Assembly (NCBI GenBank): GCA_949298665.1
Contig: CASFXO010000318.1
Location: 1 to 5,071 of the forward strand
Length of the DNA stretch: 5,071 bases
Reading direction: 5' to 3'
Source: an uncultured Lentisphaeria bacterium
Lineage (GTDB): Bacteria > Verrucomicrobiota > Lentisphaeria > Victivallales > Victivallaceae
The notes below the pieces were generated by a model. That model saw nothing but the letters and a program-made list of their open reading frames with translations, had not been told where the DNA came from and made no database searches. Shown here one piece after another: positions 1 to 5,071 of the stretch (positions are counted from its first letter, which is position 1; each line of letters opens with the position of its first letter). The translations under genes were made by a program, and so were the position numbers.

Positions 1-1
1 G

Positions 2-253
2 GCCGCGCGTTACGCAGAAAGCGGTATTTTCTGCAACGCACGCATGGGCAGTCGGGAACTGCAGCGCTACTGCCGTCCGGATGCTGCCGGAAGTCTGCTG
101 CTGCGACAGGCCATCAGCCGTTTCCGTCTCAGTCCCAGGGCTTACGATCGGATTTTGAAAGTCGCCCGCACCATCGCCGACCTCGCCGGGAGCGAGCCCA
201 TCCGCGAAGAGCATCTGCTCGAAGCCATCAACTACCGCCGTCTCGCCGACTGA
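2..253 (+). CDS. comM: YifB/ComM family Mg-chelatase-like AAA+ ATPase, C-terminal fragment (5' end outside window)
   Basis: The open frame runs in from the left edge (first full codon at base 2) and ends with TGA at 251-253, giving about 83 residues. The ATG at 44 is internal, because the family-like sequence continues upstream of it (AESGIFCNARMGSRELQRYC). The fragment is the C-terminal helical domain of the YifB/ComM family. It shows the hallmark NARM segment, then LLLRQAISRFRLSPRAYDRI, then KVARTIADLAGSEPI and a final EHLLEAINYRR, which is the end signature of this family. In Haemophilus and Vibrio, ComM is a hexameric helicase that promotes branch migration during natural transformation. 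Most bacterial homologues are untested, and the names YifB and 'Mg chelatase subunit' are historical. The ATPase core with Walker motifs lies outside the window. It converges with the next gene across a 7-base gap. The family call is firm; the role in DNA uptake is inferred. Confidence 0.93.
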   Translation, partial: AARYAESGIFCNARMGSRELQRYCRPDAAGSLLLRQAISRFRLSPRAYDRILKVARTIADLAGSEPIREEHLLEAINYRRLAD

Positions 254-260
254 GCCGCAG

Positions 261-2120
261 TCAGAGCTTCAAAATCCGGGGCAGACGAATGAGAAACGCC
301 GCCGGCAGCAGCGCCGCGGGCGGGAAAACCGGCAGCAGTACGGCGGCCACGATGCCGCCTGCAAGAACGGGAATCTCCCTTGGTATTTCTCCCGCCGGTG
401 CGGAGCCGGCGTCGCCGTCGAAAAAGCGTGCCGCAATGAAAAGCAGCAGGGCCGGCACCCACGCGGCCCCGGGCAAATCCAGATAAAATATCCCCCACAT
501 GACGGGAATGACGGCGGCGGCAAGCAGGGGGGAGGCATTGTGTTTGCCGACCTGGAACACCGTGGGCAAGGCAATCACGGCGACGGCAGACAGCACGTTG
601 TCGGCGAGACCGTCGGTCAGCCGAAAGGCGGCCAGACCGTGCGAAATGCCGGCGACCAGCCAGATCCAGCTCATGCCGTTTTCGGCAAGAACGAAAATGC
701 CGGGCAGATGACGGTAGCGGCCGCAGCCGACCCGGAGCAGGGCATAGCCGACGGCGAGCGGCAGGAGCGTCCACTGCCAGGGGCAGGCGGCCATTTTGCG
801 CCGGAGCCGGGCCGGGAATGTTTCCGCCGGAGGATTTACGGACGGTTCCGGGGCCAGGCAGTGTTCATACAGAACGGGGAAAATTCCCGGCGGCAGGATT
901 TCGTACTCCGGCGGACTCCATTCTCCCAGCCGTCGGTCCAGCGCGGCGAGGTCCGCGCACAGGAGATCCGGTGTATCCGTGGCGGCGAGATAACGTCCTC
1001 CGCTGCCGGGCAGCGTCAGGCGATAACGGCAGGGCGGCTCCGGCCCGTCGGCCGGAACAATCAGGACTCCGTCGGGAGCGAGCCGGTCGGCATGCAGTTG
1101 TCGCAGCAGTCGCGATTTCGCCTCCGGCGCGGCATCGGGATATTCGGCAATGAAAATCAGGTCATGACGATCCCTTCCCGAAGCGAAAGCCGGTTCCTGC
1201 GGCAGAACGGTCAGCGGCAGAAATCCATCCCGGGTCCAGAGGCCGGGCAGTTGCAGGTCGAACCGGGTACGGACGGATTCGACGAACGGGAACTGCTCCA
1301 GCAGCAGCGGTATGGCGGAGGGGACCGCACTGAAAAACAATACCTTCAAGTGATCCCGGTTCGGCTGGAGCGCCGCGGGCAGCGCCGCGGGCAGCCGGCG
1401 ATAGAATGCTTCGGGGAAGACATAGGTTTGTCCGGCGCTTCCGATCCGGTAATGCCGGGCCCGGTCGGGGACGGGCGTCACCTCATAGGAGTTGACGTCA
1501 CCACGGAGCACGTTGCCGGTAAAGGTTGCGGTTCCGAACAGTATGAGGATCAGCCCCCCCCCCAGCATGACCGTCAGCAGGCCCGAAAGGAGTCGGAAAT
1601 TCCGGATGCTGTTCCGAAACAGGACCAGCACCGCGGGCAGGGCCATGCCGGTAAATACCAGGTTGACGACCGGATCGGCAAGAAAATGATTCCCCCCCAG
1701 ATACGCGGACAGCACACAACCGCCGAAGGCCGCGGCGAATACCCGTTTGCCGTTTTCCGGGGCGACGGATTCCGGCAGCGCGCTCAGGGCTCCCGCCGTC
1801 AGCGCCGCGGCGATCAGCCGGGCTTCCGGGAAAACAAAGAGCATGAGCGGCAGGCAGGCGAGTCCCCCCTGTGGCTTTTCCCCGCCGGGCCGGAGTCGGA
1901 TCAGCAATGCGCCGGTCAGCGCCGCCGCAGCGGCAAGCAGCAGCGCCGGCATCGTTTCCCAGACGGTCGCGCCCCGGGCCGCGCTCCAGCCGGCGGTCCA
2001 GCCCGGCAGCAGAAAGAACAAAAACAGTCTGAACAACAATGATTCTCCCGGGCCATGCGCCGGAACCGGACGGAGCGTCGATTTCGAATGGTTTTCCGGC
2101 AGAGGGGTCCTTTTTTTCAT
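261..2120 (-). CDS. Polytopic membrane protein with a divergent spermidine-synthase-like central domain
   Basis: The protein has 619 residues, with ATG at 2118-2120 and TGA at 261-263. A weak AGGG Shine-Dalgarno sits 5 bases upstream, and no other Met occurs before residue 57. The N-terminus is basic (1-26). About seven hydrophobic segments follow (roughly 28-46, 55-76, 86-98, 100-116, 128-146, 150-168, 176-198). A soluble region spans about 199-446, then about six more segments (450-465, 472-495, 505-522, 530-547, 551-566, 582-600) and a hydrophobic end. The central part follows the order of spermidine synthase domains: a GQTYVFPEAF strand (230-239), HLKVLFFSAV (257-266) where the nucleotide-binding loop should be, then HDLIFIAEYPDA (319-330), LAPDGVLIVPA (347-357), LPGSGGRYLAATDTP (370-384) and LPPGIFPVL (409-417). 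This resembles fused membrane spermidine synthases. The GGGxG loop and the usual catalytic Asp motif are not conserved, so enzymatic activity is doubtful. The function is unknown. The hydrophobicity pattern supports this strand over a long antisense frame. Confidence 0.8.
   Translation of the reverse strand: MKKRTPLPENHSKSTLRPVPAHGPGESLLFRLFLFFLLPGWTAGWSAARGATVWETMPALLLAAAAALTGALLIRLRPGGEKPQGGLACLPLMLFVFPEARLIAAALTAGALSALPESVAPENGKRVFAAAFGGCVLSAYLGGNHFLADPVVNLVFTGMALPAVLVLFRNSIRNFRLLSGLLTVMLGGGLILILFGTATFTGNVLRGDVNSYEVTPVPDRARHYRIGSAGQTYVFPEAFYRRLPAALPAALQPNRDHLKVLFFSAVPSAIPLLLEQFPFVESVRTRFDLQLPGLWTRDGFLPLTVLPQEPAFASGRDRHDLIFIAEYPDAAPEAKSRLLRQLHADRLAPDGVLIVPADGPEPPCRYRLTLPGSGGRYLAATDTPDLLCADLAALDRRLGEWSPPEYEILPPGIFPVLYEHCLAPEPSVNPPAETFPARLRRKMAACPWQWTLLPLAVGYALLRVGCGRYRHLPGIFVLAENGMSWIWLVAGISHGLAAFRLTDGLADNVLSAVAVIALPTVFQVGKHNASPLLAAAVIPVMWGIFYLDLPGAAWVPALLLFIAARFFDGDAGSAPAGEIPREIPVLAGGIVAAVLLPVFPPAALLPAAFLIRLPRILKL
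1369..1392 (-). repeat. 12-base tandem duplication (two copies) within the membrane-protein gene
   Basis: The 12-mer AGCGCCGCGGGC (plus strand) occurs twice back to back at 1369-1380 and 1381-1392. In the protein it gives the repeated LPAA unit in LPAALPAAL (residues 243-251), just before the Rossmann-like part. The repeat is in frame, so copy-number change would not break the gene. It is probably a simple local duplication in an Ala/Pro-rich linker. Confidence 0.75.
1554..1563 (-). repeat. Homopolymeric G10 tract inside the membrane-protein gene
   Basis: Ten consecutive C on the plus strand read as G10 in the coding strand. The tract covers the last base of the Leu186 codon and all of Gly187-Gly189, inside the last hydrophobic segment before the soluble domain. 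A second, shorter run of seven (1692-1698) encodes part of LGG at residues 141-143. In the sequence given, the reading frame passes through both tracts intact. Tracts of this length are prone to slipped-strand mispairing and to sequencing length errors. Confidence 0.9.
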
Positions 2121-2145
2121 TTCCGCCCTGAGGGTATAAAATAGT
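2121..2145 (-). promoter_or_regulatory. Weak candidate promoter -10 area and leader of the membrane-protein gene
   Basis: Immediately upstream of the ATG at 2120, the minus strand holds the AT-rich box TATTTTATA (2143-2135), the most -10-like stretch on this side of the divergent region. No convincing -35 is present; TTTCAA at 2160-2155 is the closest, 16 bases from TATACC (2138-2133). If this is the promoter the leader is very short. The AGGG at 2129-2126 is the probable ribosome binding site. Confidence 0.25.
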
Positions 2146-2196
2146 CCGTTTTTGTTGAAATTCCAGCGGCGCGGCTCAGGAAAAACGGTTGAAATT
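2146..2196. repeat. Paired short repeats in the divergent promoter region
   Basis: The 9-mer GTTGAAATT occurs twice in direct orientation, at 2154-2162 and 2188-2196, with starts 34 bases apart. In addition, CCGTTTTT (2146-2153) and AAAAACGG (2181-2188) form an exact 8-base inverted repeat separated by 27 bases. The second direct repeat overlaps the proposed -35 box of the phosphofructokinase promoter. This arrangement would fit a regulator binding between two divergent genes, but the repeats are short and could be chance in an AT-richer stretch. Confidence 0.4.
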
Positions 2197-2217
2197 TACG
2201 GTTTTCGGGGTTACAGT
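2189..2217 (+). promoter_or_regulatory. Probable sigma70-type promoter of the phosphofructokinase-prenyl synthase operon
   Basis: TTGAAA at 2189-2194 is followed after exactly 17 bases by TACAGT at 2212-2217, matching the consensus at 5 of 6 (-35) and 4 of 6 (-10) positions. Transcription would begin near 2224, giving a leader of under 40 bases before the ATG at 2262. It is the best promoter-like pair in this divergent region and lies in its least GC-rich part. Confidence 0.55.
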
Positions 2218-2261
2218 AAGATGCTGACGGCAATGATTTTTTCGGGGTGGAGAGAGAAAAG

Positions 2262-3548
2262 ATGGATCACAAGGATTTTCAGATAGAAGTGCTGGGAGAG
2301 TCCAAAATCAAAAGTCCGCTGCGGTCGGTGGACTTCATTTCGGACGATTCCACGGTCGCGTATCCCAGCGATCTCAAGGAGTTGAATGGATATATTTCGC
2401 GTGGTGAACCGATTCCCGCTTTTGAACAGGCGGGGCCGCGCAGCCGGATTTTTCACGATCCGGCCTGGAGCAAGGCGGCGATTCTCACCGCCGGAGGACT
2501 CTGTCCGGGACTGAACGACGTCATCAAGTTTCTGACCCGCACCCTGCGTTCCCAGTACAAGGTTCCGATGGTGTACGGCATCCGCTACGGGTACCGCGGG
2601 TTGATTCCGGATTACAAGCTCGAACCGATGATTCTGGACGAGGACAACATCGACGACATTCACGAAAGCGGCGGGTCGGTTCTCAGCTCGTCACGGGGCC
2701 GCCAGGACGAGGAGACGATGGTGGATACGCTGGTCCGCATGAACATCAACCTGCTCTTCTGCATCGGCGGCGACGGTACGCTGCGCTGCGCCCACGACAT
2801 CGTGCGGGTCATCCGCAACCGGAAGCTGGCGATCAGCGTGGTCTGCATTCCCAAAACCATTGACAACGACATCGGCTTCATCGACAAGTCGTTCGGCTTC
2901 GAGACCGCGATCTACGCCACGGAACTGTTCGTCACCGCCGCACACAACGAGGCGGAAGGCGCATTCAACGGCATTGGGCTGATCAAGGTGATGGGCCGGG
3001 ACAGCGGGTTCATCGCCGCCAACGCGACGCTGGCCAATTCTCACATCAACTACTGCCTCGTTCCGGAAAAACCGTTTACGCTGGACGGCGTCGGGCCGAC
3101 CGCGCTGCTGCCGAATCTGGAAAAGCGTCTGCTGGAACGCCGCCATGCGGTGATCATTGTGGCGGAAGGCGCCGGCCAGGAACTTTTCGCCAACCACAGC
3201 GGCCGTACCGACGCTTCCGGCAATGTGCTGCACGACGACATCGGATTGCTGCTCAAGGAGCGGATCATCGAGTATTTCAAGCAGAAGGACATGGAGGTCA
3301 ATTTGAAATATTTCGATCCGTCCTATACGATCCGCAGCATTCCCGCGCGCGGAACCGACGCGGTTTTCTGCACCATGCTGGCCCAGAACGCGGTGCACGC
3401 CGCAATGTCCGGGCGTACCGACATGGTGGTCGGACACTGGCATGACTCCTTTACGCATGTGCCGATTCCGCTGGCGACCCGGCAGCGCAAGAAGATCGAC
3501 CTCAAGAGCCAGCTCTGGACCAGCGTCAGCTCCACGGTGAGACTGTGA
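2262..3548 (+). CDS. pfkA: 6-phosphofructokinase, PPi-PFK-like group, atypical ATP-dependent clade X type
   Basis: This enzyme phosphorylates fructose 6-phosphate to fructose 1,6-bisphosphate, the committed step of glycolysis in the cytosol. The ATG at 2262 gives 428 residues, and GGAG (2249-2252) lies 9 bases upstream. An in-frame GTG at 2247 would consume that site and is less likely. Motifs in order: ILTAGGLCPGLND (74-86), the phosphate-binding start; YGIRYGYRGL (105-114); GGSVLSSSRG (137-146); IGGDGT (168-173); PKTIDND (197-203) with the catalytic Asp201; MGRDSGFIA (244-252), sugar-phosphate binding; VAEGAG (300-305); and DPSYTIRS (352-359). Gly172 occupies the position (E. coli Gly104) where PPi-using enzymes carry Asp, while Lys198 replaces E. 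coli Gly124, as in PPi enzymes. Gly plus Lys is the pattern of clade X enzymes such as trypanosome and plant PFKs, which use ATP. ATP use is therefore predicted, not proven. The gene overlaps the next one by 4 bases. Confidence 0.95.
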   Translation: MDHKDFQIEVLGESKIKSPLRSVDFISDDSTVAYPSDLKELNGYISRGEPIPAFEQAGPRSRIFHDPAWSKAAILTAGGLCPGLNDVIKFLTRTLRSQYKVPMVYGIRYGYRGLIPDYKLEPMILDEDNIDDIHESGGSVLSSSRGRQDEETMVDTLVRMNINLLFCIGGDGTLRCAHDIVRVIRNRKLAISVVCIPKTIDNDIGFIDKSFGFETAIYATELFVTAAHNEAEGAFNGIGLIKVMGRDSGFIAANATLANSHINYCLVPEKPFTLDGVGPTALLPNLEKRLLERRHAVIIVAEGAGQELFANHSGRTDASGNVLHDDIGLLLKERIIEYFKQKDMEVNLKYFDPSYTIRSIPARGTDAVFCTMLAQNAVHAAMSGRTDMVVGHWHDSFTHVPIPLATRQRKKIDLKSQLWTSVSSTVRL

Positions 3549-4624
3549 ACGGCATGCAGGCCGCGCTGCGGGAGGTGGCTGCGAAGATCGACCGGGTGAT
3601 CGCCGAAGACGCGTTTCCGGAATCGATACAACCGGCGTTTCTGCGGGATTCGGTGCGGGATTATCCGGGGCGCGGCGGCAAGCGGCTGCGTCCGGCTCTT
3701 TTGATCTGGTGCTGCGGGCTGCTCGGGGGCGATCCGTGCCGGGCATGGTTGCCGGCGGCGGCGGTGGAGGTCTGGCACAACTGGACCCTGGTGCATGACG
3801 ACATCATCGATCGGGATGTCCTGCGGCGCGGCGTGCCGACGGCGCACTGCCGGTTGCGTGATGCGGTGGCGGCGGCGCCGTTTCGGCAGGATGGAGCGGA
3901 GGCGGAACGGCAGGGGATGAATTTCGCCGTGCTCTGCGGAGATCTGCAGCAGGCGTGGGCCAACCATCTGTTGTCGCGGGCGGTGGAGTCCGGGCTTCGG
4001 GCGGAAACCGTGACGGGGGCGCTGCGCCGGATGCAGGAGCTGGGAGGGCGCGCCCTGATCAGCGGCGAGGCGCTGGATGTGGCTTTTTCCTTACGTTCCC
4101 CACTGGAAATCAATCCCGAGGAAGTGCTGGAAATGATCCGCTTGAAAACCGGCGCTCTGCTGCGGCTGGCGGCGGAACTGGGGGCGATGACGGCGCTGGA
4201 TGACGCGACGCCGGAACGGGAGGAAACGCGTATGCTGGGGGACTTCGCGGAGGCCTGCGGTGTGGCGTTTCAATTGCGGGATGATGTTCTTGGAATCTTC
4301 GGCGACGAGACGAAGCTGGGCAAGGCCGTCGGCAATGATTTGAAGGAAGCCAAGCCGACGGTGCTGCTGCTGCGTGCTCTGGCGCTGGCCGCTCCGGCGG
4401 TGCGCCGGGAGTTGCTGGCGAGTCTGCATTTGCCGGAGTATACGCCGGAACACCTGAAACGGGTGCGGCAATGGCTGCGGGAATCCGGTGCCGCGGAATC
4501 CGTGGCGGCGGACTGTCGGAAACTTGCGACAAGAGCCCGCGACCTTCTGGCGGTTTTCCCGGCCAACCGTTACCGCGATTATCTGCTGGAATTCACGGAC
4601 TATCTGACGGTACGGGAGCGCTGA
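3545..4624 (+). CDS. Trans-type polyprenyl diphosphate synthase, probably short chain (farnesyl/geranylgeranyl class)
   Basis: The enzyme condenses isopentenyl diphosphate onto an allylic diphosphate in the cytosol to build isoprenoid chains for quinones, carrier lipids or carotenoids. The GTG at 3545 gives 359 residues and a GTGA overlap with the upstream stop; an ATG at 3554 is the alternative start. GGTGAG at 3536-3541 lies 3 and 12 bases from these, so it does not decide. Motifs: GGKRLRP (44-50); HNWTLVHDDIID (78-89), the first aspartate-rich motif with Asp85, Asp86 and Asp89; RRGVPTAH (94-101); CGD (131-133); LKTGALLRLAAELGA (200-214); FQLRDDVLGIFGD (242-254), the second aspartate-rich motif; and GKAVGNDLKEAKPT (259-272). 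Bulky Trp80, five residues before Asp85, is where aromatic residues limit chain length, hence the short-chain prediction. The stretch 104-124 is a loop richer in Ala and charge than usual. No partner subunit gene is visible. The family is certain; the product length is inferred. Confidence 0.93.
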   Translation: MNGMQAALREVAAKIDRVIAEDAFPESIQPAFLRDSVRDYPGRGGKRLRPALLIWCCGLLGGDPCRAWLPAAAVEVWHNWTLVHDDIIDRDVLRRGVPTAHCRLRDAVAAAPFRQDGAEAERQGMNFAVLCGDLQQAWANHLLSRAVESGLRAETVTGALRRMQELGGRALISGEALDVAFSLRSPLEINPEEVLEMIRLKTGALLRLAAELGAMTALDDATPEREETRMLGDFAEACGVAFQLRDDVLGIFGDETKLGKAVGNDLKEAKPTVLLLRALALAAPAVRRELLASLHLPEYTPEHLKRVRQWLRESGAAESVAADCRKLATRARDLLAVFPANRYRDYLLEFTDYLTVRER

Positions 4625-4633
4625 GGATTGCCG

Positions 4634-4674
4634 TGTCCCCGATGACCCGGCGTGGGGGGACAGCACATCTTTTC
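4634..4674 (+). terminator. Weak candidate terminator of the pfk-prenyl synthase operon
   Basis: TGTCCCC (4634-4640) can pair with GGGGACA (4656-4662) across a 15-base loop, beginning 10 bases after the TGA at 4622-4624. The T-rich stretch TCTTTT comes 7 bases after the stem and is short, so termination may be inefficient. Read-through would meet the stronger hairpin at 4699-4718, although that one has its U tract only for the opposite strand. Confidence 0.4.
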
Positions 4675-4688
4675 CGCGTATTGCAGCG

Positions 4689-4718
4689 AAAAAAAAAAGC
4701 CCCGGATTGCTCCGGGGC
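4689..4718 (-). terminator. Rho-independent terminator of the RRM protein gene
   Basis: On the minus strand a perfect 7-base-pair GC stem (GCCCCGG, 4705-4699, with CCGGGGC on the other arm, 4712-4718) and a 6-base loop (4706-4711) are followed directly by ten T (A10 on the plus strand, 4689-4698). This is textbook intrinsic terminator structure. It lies 27 bases beyond the TAA of the RNA-binding protein gene at 4746-4748. Confidence 0.93.
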
Positions 4719-4745
4719 CGGATCTTACCGCAAACAGACGCGCTG

Positions 4746-5045
4746 TTACCAGCGGCTGCCGCCGCGGTTGGCGCTGCGGAAGCCGCCGTCGCGGGGTCGG
4801 TCTTCACGCGGACGGGCTTCGTTGATGACAGCTTTGCGTCCACCGATTTCCTTGCCGTTCAGTTCGGCGATGGCCCGGTTGGCTTCTTCGTCGTTGGGCA
4901 TTTCGACAAAGCCGAAGCCCTTGGATCTGCCGGACTCGCGATCGTTGACGATTCGGGCGGCACTGACTTCGCCGAAAGCGGAGAAGATCTCCGAAAGTTC
5001 GTCACGATCAATGCTGTAGGGCAAATTTCCGACGTAGATGTTCAT
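4746..5045 (-). CDS. Single-RRM RNA-binding protein with Arg/Gly-rich tail
   Basis: The protein is 99 residues long, with ATG at 5043-5045 and TAA at 4746-4748. AGGA (5055-5052) sits 6 bases upstream, a strong start signal. Residues 1 to about 77 form one RNA recognition motif: RNP2 is IYVGNL (3-8) and RNP1 is KGFGFVEM (42-49), with the aromatic residues Tyr4, Phe44 and Phe46 placed to stack on RNA bases. Conserved flanking elements such as LSEIFSAFGEV (17-27) and ANRAIAELNGKEIGGR (55-70) are also present. Residues 78-99 form a basic tail rich in Arg, Gly, Asp and Pro. This is the size and layout of the bacterial glycine-rich RNA-binding proteins (Rbp) known from cyanobacteria, some of which respond to cold. 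The cellular RNA targets here are unknown. It is transcribed alone from a promoter outside the window and ends at its own terminator. Confidence 0.95.
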   Translation of the reverse strand: MNIYVGNLPYSIDRDELSEIFSAFGEVSAARIVNDRESGRSKGFGFVEMPNDEEANRAIAELNGKEIGGRKAVINEARPREDRPRDGGFRSANRGGSRW

Positions 5046-5071
5046 TGTGTTTCCTTTCTGCGTTTCAGCCT

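Noticed and set aside
540..2042. A 500-codon open frame on the plus strand opposite the membrane-protein gene.
   Set aside because: Its translation is rich in Gln, Gly and Arg with no recognisable domain, as expected of the antisense of a GC-rich gene. The minus strand gives coherent membrane helices and a domain order, so it is the real gene.
2247..2261. An upstream GTG start for the phosphofructokinase, adding five residues.
   Set aside because: The GGAG that best serves as ribosome binding site for the ATG at 2262 lies within this extension, and no better site precedes the GTG.
2691..3746. A 351-codon minus-strand open frame opposite the phosphofructokinase and the start of the prenyl synthase.
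   Set aside because: It lies antisense to two genes with complete family motifs, crosses their junction, and its Arg/Ala-rich translation shows no domain.
4091..4843. A 250-codon minus-strand open frame spanning the end of the prenyl synthase and the RRM gene.
   Set aside because: It runs through the terminator hairpin, covers two proven genes in other frames and has low-complexity Gln/Arg composition.
4471..5019. A 182-codon plus-strand open frame opposite the RRM gene.
   Set aside because: It is antisense to a clear RRM gene with RNP1 and RNP2, a good ribosome binding site and a terminator; the plus translation resembles nothing.
1..5071. A search by eye for CRISPR arrays, tRNA or rRNA genes, insertion-sequence ends and defence or toxin-antitoxin genes.
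   Set aside because: No regularly spaced repeats, no cloverleaf-like sequences, no transposase and no paired terminal inverted repeats were seen. The window reads as ordinary chromosome.

Overview
This GC-rich bacterial window holds five protein genes and no sign of phage, transposon, CRISPR or RNA genes. The gene set suggests a Gram-negative bacterium outside the classical model groups. It combines an atypical 'clade X' phosphofructokinase, an RRM-type RNA-binding protein and a divergent spermidine-synthase-like membrane protein. The PVC group, for example Lentisphaerota/Victivallales, is a reasonable guess, but this is inference from gene style and cannot be proven here.

Layout. Bases 2-253 (+) are the 3' end of a YifB/ComM-type Mg-chelatase-like AAA+ ATPase that enters from the left edge. 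Seven bases later, convergent to it, lies a large minus-strand gene (2120-261). It encodes a 619-residue membrane protein built as a membrane bundle, a soluble Rossmann-like domain and a second membrane bundle. This is the plan of fused membrane spermidine synthases, but the glycine-rich and catalytic motifs are eroded. A divergent intergenic region (2121-2261) carries a plausible sigma70-type promoter for the plus strand and short repeats that may be operators.

The plus strand then carries a phosphofructokinase (2262-3548) overlapped by 4 bases by a trans-type polyprenyl diphosphate synthase (3545-4624). The overlap makes a probable translationally coupled two-gene operon. Its downstream flank (4625-4745) is a convergent intergenic region with a weak hairpin for the operon and a clear rho-independent terminator for the opposing gene. 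That opposing gene (5045-4746, -) encodes a 99-residue single-RRM RNA-binding protein with an Arg/Gly-rich tail and a good Shine-Dalgarno sequence.

How they relate. Phosphofructokinase commits sugar to glycolysis, and the prenyl synthase makes isoprenoid chains from IPP/DMAPP, whose precursors come from glycolysis. The operon link is therefore metabolically understandable but indirect. The other genes look like independent neighbours. Most of the window is housekeeping. The part most worth attention is the degenerate spermidine-synthase-like membrane protein, which also carries a ten-base G tract in its coding strand.
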